Source: Actinoallomurus sp963850195 (GTDB lineage: Bacteria > Actinomycetota > Actinomycetes > Streptosporangiales > Streptosporangiaceae). Taken from it: a stretch of 64,000 nt of DNA. How positions within the stretch are numbered: the stretch's first letter is position 1; the number at the start of each line of letters is the position of its first letter. Location: the NCBI GenBank assembly GCA_963850195.1, contig CAWKKD010000007.1, forward strand, positions 1-64,000, given 5' to 3'. The notes under the pieces are model-generated. The model did not search any database, was not told the origin of the DNA, and saw only the letters and a program-made list of their open reading frames with translations. Both the position numbers and the translations under genes were made by a program. This document shows, in pieces, positions 1 to 11,247 of this stretch.

Positions 1-322
1 AGCTATCACTTCGTCTGGTCGAGGGGAGTAGCACGCTCGACTAATTCGGGAAGAGGAGGAAGGTGCAGGTCCAGGGCCAACCCACCCTGCACCATCGGTC
101 GATGGCGCGGATGACCTGCTGAATCCGGGCAGGCAACTGCAGAGGCAGGCTTGGGAGTGGGCTCTGGCGAAAGGCTTGGAGGATGGTCAGTCGCCTGTGG
201 GAGCGGTTATCGCGCGACACTTTAACCGGAGCCCCCGGTGGGGGCGCCTTGTCAAGAGTGCTGGTCTTGCGGTGAACTTGGTGCTGATTGACCAATCCTA
301 AACTTGGCGAATTGTGCTGAGG
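1..322. other. No supported gene
   Basis: I see no convincing gene here. An 84-codon open frame on the minus strand has no recognisable domain and no clear ribosome binding site. The stretch lies downstream of a decayed restriction cluster and is probably degenerate accessory DNA. Confidence 0.4.
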
Positions 323-553
323 TTACGATTTAAATTTGGCATGCCTTCCGTGTCCCTCCTGTCCCAGAAATGCCTTGAATTGGCCGAGTTGATAGGCCGT
401 CAGATTATCGCGCATCTCAGTCTTCAAGTCAAAGTCGCGCGAAATGTGTATTATGTGTCGTTCTATGGTTGCAGTGTCGATCGTGAATCCAAGTGCTCTA
501 CGGATTTGCGGGATAGTCATGTACCGTGTTTCTTTTCTTAGTATTGCGAGCAC
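323..553 (-). CDS. small winged-helix-like hypothetical protein
   Basis: A 76-residue protein starting at GTG 553, just downstream of the NaeI-type methyltransferase on the same strand. An in-frame TAA (560-562) sits immediately upstream of the start and could be the natural stop of the methyltransferase, so this looks like a separate downstream cistron. The residues around TIPQIRRALGF and IERHIIHI suggest a helix-turn-helix or winged-helix fold. Small HTH proteins are common controllers of restriction-modification operons, but no family is certain here. It could also be a C-terminal extension of the methyltransferase. Confidence 0.4.
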   Translation of the reverse strand: MLAILRKETRYMTIPQIRRALGFTIDTATIERHIIHISRDFDLKTEMRDNLTAYQLGQFKAFLGQEGHGRHAKFKS

Positions 554-1568
554 GGCTTCTTACTCCATCGACTCTCTCCTTTAGAAAGTCAGCTCTTTCC
601 TGGCGTAGTAGTGCGGCCCTAATGTGGACGCCGACCGCTCTTGCTACTGGAGGGGGAAACGCGTTGGCGATCTGGCGGTACATGGCTGTCTTTTTGCCGG
701 CAAAGAGCCATGGAACCTCCTATTGTTCCAGCCTTGGATTCGGGCGGCCATGGAGCAAGTGAGCTTTGGTCGGTGATATATCGGGGCGTCCGGACCCGGT
801 GGAGAATTACCAAGAGAGCTGGCATCTACTCCCAAGCTAGCCCATTTGTCTTTTGCCCAAGTCGGCCCGAGGTCGGGCCCCACCGTGCTTCTTGGAGCCG
901 CCGACCAGTGTCGGGGCAATATCGTTGGCCTTAGCTGCCCAGAGGCTGGCGCCAGCCCAGCCGCCGGACGCCATGAGGTCTTCCAGGCTTCACCAACCGC
1001 GGGCGCCAGACCTGGCGCTGGCGTCGGCCAAGAGAAGTAGCTGAAGTCTTCCGGCCGCATCGCAACGAGGACGAATCGGGGCCGCAGCTGAAGTACACCG
1101 AAGTCCGACGCCCGTAGGAGTCGCCATTCCGAGAAGACCCGATGGATCGCAGGCGTTCAACAACATGCTGTCGGTAGGCGGCGAAACGAGGCATATTCAG
1201 ACCCGGTACGTTCTCCAGGAGCAGCGCGCGAGGGTGTATGACTCCGCATAGCTCGATGGACCACGCGAACAGATCACGTTCGTCCGTGGCGCCCAACTGC
1301 TTGCCAGCGGTTGTGAAGGGCGGACGGGGACGCCACCGGCAAGCAAATCGATGCCGCTGTACGTGGTGGGTTCCCAGAGCCGTGGGTCTGCCACGTCGCC
1401 CTGGAGTACGGTCCACTCGGGACGGTTATGCCGAAGCGTATTGCAGGCGTTCTGGTCAAGTTCGAGGGCAAGTGCGTGCTCGAATCCCGCGAGTTCCAAG
1501 CCTAATGCTTGCCCACCTGCGCCGGCGCAGATCTCGACGACTGCCAGTCCCATCGGCGAGCCCCCCAT
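498..1568 (-). pseudogene. DNA (cytosine-5) methyltransferase, NaeI-type, frameshifted
   Basis: Would methylate cytosine C5 in the site cut by its partner nuclease. Visible C5-methylase motifs, in order: motif I VEICAGAGGQALGLELAGF near 1540, the motif IV region GIDLLAGGVP followed in another frame by PPFTTAGKQLGATDERDLF near 1330, motif VI LLLENVPGL near 1210, a DLGPTWAKDKWASLGVD target-recognition segment near 900, and motif X YRQIANAFPPPVARAVG near 670. These lie in at least three frames, so four or so indels break the gene. From memory, the AGKQLGA/DERDLF and DLGPT segments resemble M.NaeI (GCCGGC). The neighbouring NaeI-like and NgoMIV-like nuclease genes support a GCCGGC specificity, but that is inference. 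The start is ATG 1568 or 1553. Confidence 0.75.
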
Positions 1569-1690
1569 CTTGTGCTAGTTGTGGTGTCTGGTGACGCTAA
1601 CCGAATGGCTCCTGGAATTCATTCCAATCTAAAGTCGCATCGCTATCATTGATTTCATTCACTACGACAGCGGCATCAGAGTGTCACCAC

Positions 1691-2592
1691 TCATGTGAGC
1701 AGACCGTCGTAATCACGGAGTCGCCCTTGATCGCAGAGCCGGTAGAACGTATCGCGAGTCTTCCGCCTTGCCTTGGTCGTACAGACCTGATCGATGGCGG
1801 TAGCCAACATCGGGAGGTTGAGGTGATAAATGCAGTCGATCTCTCCGGAGCCCACGACCGAGGATGGCCAGGAAGTAGGGGCGAGGCTCCATTGTGACGG
1901 CCGCGAAGTGTGGCATACGTCCCCTACGGAGGGTAGCCATTTTCACCCCTTGTGACCTACAGTCCTGAGCTCGGTCGGTTCGTAGCGACCATTTCAGTGA
2001 GAGGCCCGCCGCCAAGTGTGGCAGGGTCGAACCTAAATAGGGGCGAGATACGGCTGACGGTCACGTCCAGGCCGAGCACGGACTCCTCTCCGAGTGTTTC
2101 AAGCAGGAGACGGCGCTGGGTAGTGGAGTGGCGTGCTCCGACCTCAAAATCGTGGATTAGAGTCGCGAGTAGACCACTCGATGTACCAGGCGGGTGGGCG
2201 GCGAAGGTCTCCAAAGCCGAGATGGGTCTTCTCGACGTCGGCCCCGGACGGGTCCTTGCTGAGTTCTCGAACGGCTCCGAGGTGCGCATACTGCTCGAAT
2301 TCGGCGAGTTTACATTCTTGGTTCACGGTGAGATGAGGGGCGGGGATGCTGAGCTTCTGTTGTAGGTCGTCCACGATCTTGTCGCGCATGAGGTCGCCGA
2401 CTGAATTCGGCGCCGGGGCACTCTTGGGGATGCCCATGGCATCGAAGAAGGCCTGCCCTGAGCTCGACGGAGATGTACTGGCTGCTGCCGCTGGTATCCG
2501 GCTGGCCGCGGGCAGCCAGGCCGAAGAGCCGGGACGCTACCGGCGCAAGCATCGTGATCTTGAGGGAGGTGGTGCGGAAGCTGAATGAATCA
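1691..2592 (-). pseudogene. NgoMIV-family type II restriction endonuclease, frameshifted
   Basis: The product would be a nuclease of the NgoMIV family (GCCGGC in the type member). The strongest block is SLKWSLRTDRAQDCRSQG followed by a MPHFAAVTMEP segment (about 1990-1870), which matches the NgoMIV core with its catalytic Lys in the K-W segment, and then a GEIDCIYH-like segment readable in a shifted frame. An upstream block, NQECKLAEFEQYAHLGAV near 2320, matches the family's conserved EIARYQQYAHL region. Five frame changes in about 900 bases break the gene. It follows the NaeI-like gene directly and precedes the NaeI-type methylase. The TGA near 1691 is the best candidate stop. Family assignment is from remembered sequence and is fairly strong. 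Confidence 0.65.
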
Positions 2593-3570
2593 TGTCATTC
2601 CGTACGGGGGAACCGGATGCACGGCCTCGTCATCATCGGCGATGACATAGTTAACTCCGGCGATCACAGTTGATGGTCGCGGGTCCTCCCGGTGGCTGCG
2701 GCACCACACGGACGCTGATCCATTCGCCTTTGCAAAGGGCCGAAAGCGCCAGGGCATTGGCGATCAGCGCATGAGGCTCTGCTATGGCCGAAGTAGTTGA
2801 TGACGGCTTCGCCGCACAGGGCATGGCGCGGGGCATCGCGAGCGCGTTTGGGCGCGTCGAGCTGTCGAGCTGCCGTTATCACGGTTCGGCGGTCGAGGAT
2901 CCGCCGTTGCACCAAGCGGAAGAGTTGGTTGACTCGTGCCTGCCCACTGAGGCCGCGAGCGAAGATCGCCGCGACGGATGCCTCGGCAGTGCCAGAAGCC
3001 GGTTCTCTGGAAGAGGTCCGTGCTGGATCAGCCTGCGGACCTTTGTCCGGCCATATTGGCTGAGAGTCCTCTTGCCGTCCTGATTGGCACCCGCGTTGAG
3101 CAGGTCGGCCGAAGTACGAACCAGTCCGATGTTGAACAGGCTTTTGCGGTCATCAGCGTGCATCAGTAGGCAATATTCTGGTCGACAGCTTCCTTCGGGA
3201 TCGCTTGTCCGAATACCGAAGACATGGAGAACTTTGCGTCGACCTCGTGTCCGGCTATCAGATAGTCCATCTTCTGGTTACGTCCGAGATCGAATTCGTC
3301 CTGGCAGACGATTTCTACCTTCGTGCCAAGGTAGGTTCGCTCTGTCTTGGCGACGTCGGCCGCGTAGATGTCGAAGCGGCCGGTCCGCTGGCCATCAAGA
3401 ACCTCATCGATCGACTGGCGAAGGACGTTGCCGAACCGTTCTACCAACGTGGCTGAGCGTGGAACCAGGCTTCCACCGCATCGAGTTCGGAACCTACGGG
3501 GCCCGTAGGAGCCAAGTGGGCGCACTGGCCAGGCTGAGGGCAGAGGGCTGGGGGTGTCGGTCGCAGTAGG
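2590..3570 (-). pseudogene. NaeI-family type II restriction endonuclease, frameshifted
   Basis: Would encode a NaeI-type (type IIE) endonuclease recognising GCCGGC. The N-terminal Endo domain is clear in one frame at 3470-3170: DGQRTGRFDIYAADVAKTER, then GTKVEIVCQDEFDLGR, then MDYLIAGHEVDAKFSMS. The D-x-K pair in VDAKFS is the NaeI catalytic motif. Downstream frames carry SLFNIGLVRTSADLLNAG, ENRLLALP and the second, CAP-like domain region (LVQRRILDRRTVITAARQ, then CKGEWISVRVVPQPPGG). At least four indels separate these pieces. The 5' end is uncertain: an upstream SELDAVEAWFHAQPR block lies in a different frame. It is transcribed with the NgoMIV-like gene and the NaeI-type methylase. Confidence 0.75.
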
Positions 3571-3650
3571 GGAGGCTAGAGCCTCCGTCGTGAACGACAA
3601 TCGAGAGACTTTATCCCTGTGGCAAATATTCGGGCATTCAGAACAGGCGG

Positions 3651-4742
3651 CTAGGCTGCGATTTCTGCCCGATCGGGCGCAAACGCCAGGGCGCAGATGT
3701 ATTCGGCGATAGCCTTTCCCAGCCCTGGAGGGACAGCGTTACCGATCTGCCTGCCCACTTGGATTTTGCTGCCTTCAAAGATGAAGTCATCGGGGAAGCT
3801 TTGAAGACGAGCAGCCTCACGATGTGTGATGGGTCTGTTCCAGGTTGGGTGAAGGTAGCGACCCTTCTCCGGCTTGTAGAACTCGGTTCGGATTGTAAAT
3901 GAGGGTTTGTCCCACCACATGCGACCCATTACATCGGTCGTCCCGCGTCGGCTTATTCTTCCAGCAATCGGGTAGTAGGTCCGGTCGATTTCGCGCCAAG
4001 TCGAACCGATTGCCGCCCTCGGGTATGGCGCGATATCGAGCCAGGGATTTTTCCGTCGGATTGCGGCGAAAGTGCAGGTGCTGGCGGCCGTCGTCGTCGA
4101 ACTCGATTCCGTCGCGTTCTGGGTAAGGGGCGAGGTCGTCGATGGTGTCGCGCAACGTAACATAAGGTCTTCCGCTCGGGAGACTCAGGGCCGTGTGTAG
4201 GTGGCGGAGGCCAGGGAACGTCGGCCACCCCGCGAACAGCGATAAAAATGCCGCGCCGACGCCGCTGAGGGACTCCATAGTCGGCCGCATTGAGGACGCC
4301 GTAGCCGTAGCCATATTTCCTGAGATCAGGATCGGTGTCCATAAGTTCTAGGAGTTTTACGAATTGGGCAGAGCGTTGAAATTCTGGCACGTTTTCGATT
4401 ACGAATACCTGCGGCTTGATCTATGGACGGCCCGTAGATACTGCTGCCAGAGCTCGTTGAGCGAGGCACGACTCACATCGTCACGGTCGCGTCCAAGCGG
4501 GCTAAAGCCCTGGCAGGGCGGCCCCCCGATGATCACGTCGGCCGCCGGAAAGGACTGGAGGTCCTCAATTGGGCCAGCATGCACAGTGACAGTCGAAGTT
4601 GCGCTTGAAGGTACGGGCCGCCGCATCGTCGATCTCGACGGCGAAGACCGGCTCGAAACCCTTGTTCGGCGAGCCTGAAGCCAAGGCTCAGCCCACCCGC
4701 CCCGGCGAACAGGTCGAGCGTCCGGATGACCCCCCTGGCCAT
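3651..4742 (-). pseudogene. DNA (cytosine-5) methyltransferase (second), frameshifted
   Basis: A second C5 cytosine methyltransferase, distinct from the one at 0.5-1.6 kb. Visible motifs: motif I TLDLFAGAGGLSLGFRLAEQ at the start, motif IV with the catalytic Cys ADVIIGGPPCQGFSPLGR near 4520, motif VIII YGVPQRRRRGIFIAV near 4270, a long target-recognition region around 4150-3850, and motif X VGRQIGNAVPPGLGKAIAEY near 3720. At least four frame changes interrupt it. The divergent vsr gene 330 bases away suggests a Dcm-Vsr pair, and the Z1/DUF4420/GHKL operon beyond it matches a known association of C5 methylases with MutL/MORC-type ATPases. Sequence specificity cannot be read. Confidence 0.75.
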
Positions 4743-5068
4743 GTCACCTCCGTGACCGAATTACAGCGACGTAACTATAGCTTTCGCAAGCATGGTCCAC
4801 CCGACTTGCCGATACGCTCTGCGGCGTGAGTGACGGTCGACGAAAGCAAACCTCATGGGTACGACAGATCGGGGCGCACGTTCGAATCGCTCGCCTCGTC
4901 GTCCCCGGTCATGTCTGAACCGGACGTGTTGACCATACTGGCGGACGGTCCCGCCGGGCGCGACCTTCTCACGAGTTGCACTGCGTCCCTCCACTCGTCG
5001 CAAGACACCGCCGTCGGCAAATCCCGGACCAGGCGGGCTGCGGCGCAGATCGTCCGTAGTGTTGGGAC

Positions 5069-5530
5069 ATGATGGTTGAGCGTCCGACCAAAGCCTCCAG
5101 TGACGGTGTGCGCAGGAGCATGCAGGCAAACAAGGGAAGGGACACCAAACCAGAGCTGGCCCTGCGTCGCGCCGTCCACGCTCTGGGGCTTCGCTATCGC
5201 GTATCGATTCGTCCGCTGCCTACGATCCGACGCACGGCTGATTTGGTGTTCAGCCGTGCGAAGGTGGCTGTGTTCCTCGACGGATGCTTCTGGCACGGCT
5301 GTTCGGAACATCACACCAAGTCGGTCACGAATGCCGCCTATTGGGCGGACAAGGTCGAGCGGAACCGTGCCAGGGACGCCGACACCGACCTGCTGCTCGC
5401 GGCGGCTGGTTGGTCGGTTATCCGGGTTTGGGAGCACGAGGACCCCGAAGCGGCGGCCAAACGTGTCGCGCAGCTCGTGACTGAGCGACGAGCCCTCAAT
5501 GGGCATCAACCAGCCGATAGGTCGAAATAA
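5069..5530 (+). CDS. vsr: very short patch repair endonuclease Vsr
   Basis: An intact 153-residue Vsr endonuclease. It nicks 5' of the T in T:G mismatches left by deamination of 5-methylcytosine and so starts very short patch repair. Motifs: the N-terminal SMQANKGRDTKPELALRR segment, the catalytic core TADLVFSRAKVAVFLDG with the zinc-site segment CFWHGCSEHH after it, then NAAYWADKVERNRARD and GWSVIRVWEHE. Length is usual for the family. It is transcribed away from the second C5 methylase and away from the Z1 operon, and is the only undamaged gene in the first 13 kb. It probably protects the sites methylated by the neighbouring methylase. Confidence 0.93.
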   Translation: MMVERPTKASSDGVRRSMQANKGRDTKPELALRRAVHALGLRYRVSIRPLPTIRRTADLVFSRAKVAVFLDGCFWHGCSEHHTKSVTNAAYWADKVERNRARDADTDLLLAAAGWSVIRVWEHEDPEAAAKRVAQLVTERRALNGHQPADRSK

Positions 5531-5763
5531 GACTGCAGGTGTAGCCTGGCGGCCCAGTGACTCGATCTTTTGTGGATTGAGGAGTCTCGTTGCTCACCAC
5601 CATCACAATTGCATGAGGCATCAGCCGTTTTAAAGTCACTGTTACTGTCAGCTGCCGTGCTGTCATGTTTGAAGCGTCGCTAGCGTGCCGAATCTCGGGA
5701 CCTTCTATGGGTTCGGATGTTCGTTGAGCACACTATCGACGCACATGACCGAGCGGCGCCTGC

Positions 5764-8736
5764 TTACATTACCTGCTGCTTTTCGACCGCTGGTTCTGCC
5801 TCCGCAGTCTTCACTCTGACCGCCCATCGGATAGATCTCGTTTCCTGGGCGTTGCCTGCTCAGGCATTGCCAGGGAGAAGAGTACGACCAAGGCTCCGGG
5901 GTCTTTGAGCGTGCCAACCCGTGCACCTGTTGACGTACTCAACGGCCGGTCGTCCACCAGATATCGCGAGTATCGGGCCACGCGTCGGCGAAGCTCCTAG
6001 GCGCGCGAGGTTCTCGCCGCGAGTAGCGGGCAGTGCTGCCGCACGATGCGTTGCGTCGCTTCCGATGAAGTCGATGCGCCCTTGGCGTCGCCTTCGAGTG
6101 ATGACGGGTGCAGACTTGTGATGCAATTCCGGCAGCGTGATCTCCTCAGCACTCTTACTTGCCTGCGGCCAGACGACTATCCAGTCCTCGATACGACCCT
6201 CCTCGACCGCTCTATCCATAAATCGCATGACAGGCCTTATTCGCTCTTGGTATTCCGGATGCCACTGCATCTTCGCGAACAGTGCGCGAGCCGTGATCGC
6301 GTCGAGCAGGCCACATCGCGCCTCGATGCGTCCCTTGGAACCGCCGGGGATCTGATAGGGCAAATTTGCCGAGAGGGTAGTGCTATTGAGGAGTGGGATG
6401 CCGACCACGTTGAAGTTGCTATCCAGGGCCTTCGTGTCGCCATGCCGAGGCAGTCCGTAGAAGTCCTGGAATTGCAAAGCCGTGGCCTTCGACTCGATGA
6501 CGGCGTTCCACATCTTGTTCCTGGCAGTCGGACGAAGCCACGGCAGGTGCTGGCTCACGAGCGGTGGAATCTGACGCGGCTCGACGATGGGTATTCCCTC
6601 CTCGTCGAACCCCTCATACTGACGAAGTTCCTCGCGAAATGCCTCTTCGTCCATCAGCAAGGCCTCAAAGGCGTTATAGAGATCAACGACCTCATCACGC
6701 CGGATATAGAGGCGGACGAGGTCTTGGTATCCTGTACGGAATCCGAACCAGCGTCCAGCTTGCATCAGCGTGTCACCTTGAAGTGTCTTCCGGCGAAAGT
6801 ACGAGACTGTCAGTCCTTCTACGGTAAAGCCTCGCGATAGCTGTGTTCCGCCCACCAGGATCCGCCAGACATCGTCCTTTTCGAAATCTAGTTTGCGCTG
6901 CTGATCGGTGATCTGCTTGTTCGAGTTAACGATCAGGACGGGATCGCCGTCGACGGTCATTTCTGCATATGCTTCTGCGATGTACTGACGAAGCGTTACG
7001 AAGTCTGGTGGAACAGCCTCATCACCAGCGCGGGCCCGCATTACGGGATCGAAGTCCTTGCTCCACAGCTTTTCCAGCCGTGCCGGCCAGCGCAGAGGTG
7101 AACTGAGACGAAGCCCAGAGTGTTCGGATATCTTCTGCGGTTTCGCTATGGGTGACTTGTTTAACCGATTCGTGCACCAACATCGTGTGATGCCGGTACC
7201 GAGTGCCGGAGATGACCTCGCGGTACTTTTTCACGGCCCCGCTCAGGACCCATGCGTCCAGTGCATCCTGAAGTTCCATATCCCGCTTCTTCGGATCCGT
7301 ATCGCCCGCACCAACGAGACCACGGACGTGCGCCAACTCATTAGAATTTGCCAGGGTCCTTTCTTCGTCGTCCCAACGCTTGCCGACGTCATGGAACTCT
7401 TGGACGCCCATGTAGTTTGGTGGTCGGTGCAAAGAGAGAAGGAAGTCCGACGGAAACAGGTCTCGCTCATCATCGGGGTCGATGAAGACGTTGGCGAAGG
7501 GCGTCGCCGTGTATCCTACGTACTGTGCTCGCGGACAGAGGTTTAGGAGTTCCGAGATCAGCTTGTTGATTGTGGTGCGTTCGCGTGCTTCGGCGCTCTG
7601 GCCGTTCCACTTCTTCGGATTGGTTGTGTCAACGGAAGCCTGGTCGGACTCGTCATCGATGATCAGAACCGGAAGTTCGCCCAGTTGATTCTTGATCGGC
7701 GTCAGATCTTGGATTAGTTTGGAAAGTGGCTGCTTGTGTTTCTTTACTATGGCGACATAAGCATCCGACCTAAAGAGATTGTCGGGGTGATTGAGAGCTT
7801 TACTCTTATCGTATCTTTGGAATCGGAGCCGTGTGAGTCCCTGCGGAAGACGCGTATAGTCGCTACTGTGCGTCGTGACGCGGCGAATGTGGACGACGTT
7901 TGGCTGGTCGAGAGCGGCGCCGTGTCGGAGAAAGTGGTCTTTTATCCAGTCTTCATCTTCCTGGTAGTCGAGCTCTCGGCGACCGCGGGATCGGTCGGGT
8001 CGAGACCATCCAGAATGTTTTCCCGACCGATAAGCTCCATATCAATACGACGCTGGGTCTGCGCCCGAAGGATCTCGATAGTCCCCGTCAGAACGATAAT
8101 GAGGCGGTAGCCGGCATCGATGGCCTTAGCCATGACTCCGGTGAAGTTGGCCGTCTTGCCGCTTTGCACGTAGCCGACCACGAGGCCCTTCGACTTCTTC
8201 GCGGTGAACCTCGTCGGGTCGCTCAGTCGTTCCACAACCTCGGTCGTCGTCTCATCGAGCGACGCGATCGACTCGGCGGGCCAGCCTTTGGTGTCGCGGA
8301 GGTGAGCCTCGTAATGTTTCCAGTAGACGCTGCTGCGCTCGGTCCGCGAGTTCCGGTACCAGGGCTCGAAACTCTTTGAGATTACCGTGGTGGGGACCTC
8401 GAACACCGGACACCGGCGATCGAGTGCCTTCCGCAGGGCACCGTCTACCTGTAGAAGCGTGTACAAACGCTCTCGACGCGCGTGGCTGCGCGGGTCAGTG
8501 CCGGCGGCGTCGAAGCCGGGTGCGTCGTCTGAGTCCCAGCTGGCGAGTGTAAGCCGGACCTGGATGAGCGCGGCATCGTTGTCCGATGCTTCGTTGATGA
8601 ATGAGGTCAGCTCGAAGTCTGTAACCTCAGCGTCAGCGAATATCTTCAGGGTGGGTACAAGCCGGACCGGTCCCTGGTTAGCGAGACCTGCCATGACGGC
8701 AGTCAGTGAGTCCGCCCAAACGGGTCGATCGATCAC
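5764..8736 (-). pseudogene. Z1-domain ATPase/helicase-like protein, frameshifted
   Basis: A Z1-family protein of about 990 residues once corrected. The N-terminal part carries the P-loop GLVVGYVQSGKTANFTGVMA near 8170 and the following LIIVLTGTIEILRAQTQRR segment. The C-terminal half reads VWRILVGGTQLSRGFTVEGL and TLMQAGRWFGFRTGYQD, the Z1 signature. The start is GTG 8736, overlapping the DUF4420 stop (GTGA). Frame changes occur near 7940, 7435-7020 and the 3' end. The last residues (RWAVRVKTAEAEPAVEK) lie in a shifted frame with a TAA at 5764. Z1 proteins are predicted superfamily 2-like ATPases found with GHKL ATPases, PD-(D/E)XK nucleases and C5 methylases in predicted restriction-like systems. 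Here it is the last gene of such an operon. Confidence 0.8.
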
Positions 8737-9743
8737 AGCATCCCCTTCTGCGGTGTCTCAACGAATTTATCGATTGGGCTGGGTACATCATCGGCTACCC
8801 GATCGGTCAGGTCGATCCTGTATGACACGTCCGACACGAGTCCAAAGTTTGGAACGACGTGTTCAAGCTGTATCGGTGTCATCGCCGGAAAGTCGTTCCC
8901 CACGCGGTAGGCTCGTGGCTGCGACCGCAGGGTCCACGGTGTGCGAAAAAGGTCAGCGTTTTCCGGTTCCCAGCCGTGCATCGCCAGCCGTCGGTCCAGC
9001 TCAACCACGTGACCTTCGGCCAGTTCACGGACGTCGGCTACCAGCTGGGGCAACGTCCGGCCTTCGGATTCGGAGAGCGCGTGACTTGGATGGACATGAC
9101 GCTGAGCGGCGTGCCTCGGAGCGGCACGAGCTGAGTAAGGCCGTGCACGGTGTGCTTGCGGCGCTCGCGCTGGTGGTCTTCACCTCGAAATGCGTCACCG
9201 TCGAGCACGTAGTCGTGCTCCTCGGACAGCGGCTCTTGCCACGATGCGAGCTGCGTTCTTGGCCCCATTGCTCCCATAAGGAACTCCAAGAAGAGTAGCT
9301 CGCCGTGAAAACCGACTTCCTTCTCGGGCGTGAGTGCGGCTCGTGAAGCAAAGATATTCCGATGTCGGGCCACAGCCGTCGCTACGGCGGCCGCGAGTGG
9401 CGCTCGTGTGACCTGAAGTTCATCCGCGACGGTGGCCAGCAGTCCGTACGCTCCGTGGACGGTCCTTTCAACCCTGACCGTGAGTTCCGCGAGTGTCTTT
9501 CTCGCCAGCGACCGAGGTACTGAATGAGACGTTTCTAAGCTTCGACACGTCCGGCTCTGGACTGTCGTAGTCGGAGATCAGCTGCAACGTTGCATGTTGC
9601 CGGGTCGAGTCGGAGCCTGCAGAGGGGTAACCCATGAAGCGGCGGATGTCTATCGGCAGACCCGACGCCCAGAGATCGTCGAGGGTTGAAATCGTCAAGT
9701 GCCGGCCGCGTGATGTCACTGTTCCTGTCATTTGGTCACGCAT
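8733..9743 (-). pseudogene. DUF4420 / PD-(D/E)XK motif protein, frameshifted
   Basis: Candidate nuclease of the operon. The family's GFHGELLFLEFLMGAMGP segment and the W-x-EPLSEEHDYVLD stretch lie near 9320-9200, followed in another frame by an HFEVKTTSA segment (E-x-K) typical of the PD-(D/E)XK core. The C-terminal half (TLPQLVADVRELAEGH through VPNFGLVSDVSYRIDL) ends at 8733. At least three indels interrupt the gene. The start ATG 9743 overlaps the stop of the upstream GHKL gene by eight bases, and its own stop overlaps the Z1 start, so the three proteins are translationally coupled. Predicted to be the effector nuclease of a restriction-like system. Confidence 0.75.
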
Positions 9744-11247
9744 TGCAGACTTCAGCCTTCACTGCCGCGCCGAGAACGCTCTTCCACAGCGCGATATCGT
9801 CCTTATCCTTACGTCCCAGATACTGGCCCTCCATGATGTGATGAGCCAACAGATAGACGAGGGCCTTTACCACTGGCGCATCGTTCAGGCTACCGCCCTG
9901 CAGGTGCAAAGAGTGAGCGATACCGGCTGTTGAGCAGCACAGGGCCTTCGCCTGCATGTCGACTTCGAGGAACTCACCCTCGGGCAACCACGCGTCCAAC
10001 TCACCCGCATGGTTTCGCCGCCCAGCATTGGAAGCTCAGATCCGATACGTCTTACGGACTACGGGTGCAGAAACCTTGTCTGGGCGGGATGGGCAGGCTT
10101 CCGGAGCGCGGACATCGTCTCTGGCCCTCGGAGTACGCGAGCTCGGCGGCAGCGGGAATGTCATCAAACGTCGTGCCATCCTTCAGCGCGTACGCGTGCA
10201 AGCGTATCGAGGAAACACCGGTTCGAAGCGCACGACCCCTGCTTCTCCGAGTTCATCGTTTAGAAGCGGACCTATCGCCTTCGAGTTTCGAGTACGACTC
10301 GCGCGAGCTGACGGTTCGTGGAAGCCGTGGTCGCACACCCCGACCAGCCGCCCATCTGAAGCAGGCGGTCGTTGCGGTAGCAAAAAGCCCTGATGCTCCT
10401 CTCCCTTGGCTCCCCCCGATGCGGAATCCTGTGACGTCTGACTTCGCGGGCCAAACGTGGCAACACGAGAGAACCTCATCACCATCAACAGCGGAAACGA
10501 GCGTCTTCGGATAAGCTGGATGGCCGCTCTGCGCGTAGCCGAAGGGGTCAACCGGCTGTACAACTACCCCTAGGGCCATATCCGCTCGCGCGGCATCTTC
10601 AACGGCGATCTCCAGGCGCAATGAGCCCGCCGCGATCAGCCGGTGGAAAACGACTCCTAGGTGTGCCCGGAGTTTGGTCTCGGCAATCGACAGCCAAGTT
10701 TGTGCCTCGACGATGCTCCTGCCCCGGTAGGTCCCGCGGACGCCTCCCATACGACAGTTGTGCCGCTGTCAGCGTCCAATACCTGCTTACGCTGGCTGGA
10801 TGCCTCCTCGGCAGCCGCGGGCGACAGCACCTCGCATGTGAAGTCGCGGGAGAAGTCAGCACGTCGAATGCGACGCCCGACAGGAGCCGACCCGAAAGCA
10901 TGGGACCAGACAGTCAAGACGTCAGCATGGCCGAAGGATGCCGCTTTGAGGCCCATCCCGAAGTGCCCGAGATCGCTCTCCCCGTACTCCCTCTGGTGCC
11001 CGATCGTCATGGCTTGGTCAATTCGGTTGTCGTTAATTCCACGACCGTTGTCGACGACCTCGACACGGGCCAAACGACCCTCGGTGGTCAGCAGCCTGAT
11101 CACGACACGCGACGCATCCGCGTCGATGCTGTTGTCAACAAGATCGGCGAGCGCCGACTCAAGACTGTGGTGTGCGCCCAGGCTCCTTACGAGTCCGGCA
11201 TCCGGCGCGAGACGGATCCTGCCGACCACGTCCTCTGGTGCGGTCAT
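9736..11247 (-). pseudogene. GHKL ATPase, MutL/MORC-like, frameshifted
   Basis: First gene of the three-gene operon. The N-terminal GHKL ATPase domain is intact: ALADLVDNSIDADASRVVI (Bergerat motif with the Mg-binding Asn), VEVVDNGRGI and GHFGMGLKAASFGHADVL. Later frames carry YRGRSIVEAQTWLSIAETK, a FCYRNDRLLQMGGWSG segment typical of MutL/MORC-type proteins, and the C-terminal stretch KALVYLLAHHIMEGQYLGR ending at 9736. About four indels lie between 10.75 and 10.0 kb. MORC/MutL-like ATPases in this context (with Z1, DUF4420, Dcm and Vsr) were predicted from comparative genomics (Iyer, Abhiman and Aravind) to be components of restriction-modification-like systems acting as DNA-remodelling ATPases. 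Confidence 0.78.

Noticed and set aside
498..1568. Programmed frameshifting as explanation for the broken methylase
   Set aside because: There are several shifts in both directions with no slippery sequence pattern; errors or decay explain them better.
8387..9298. 303-codon plus-strand open frame
   Set aside because: Antisense to the DUF4420 and Z1 genes and without any recognisable motif.
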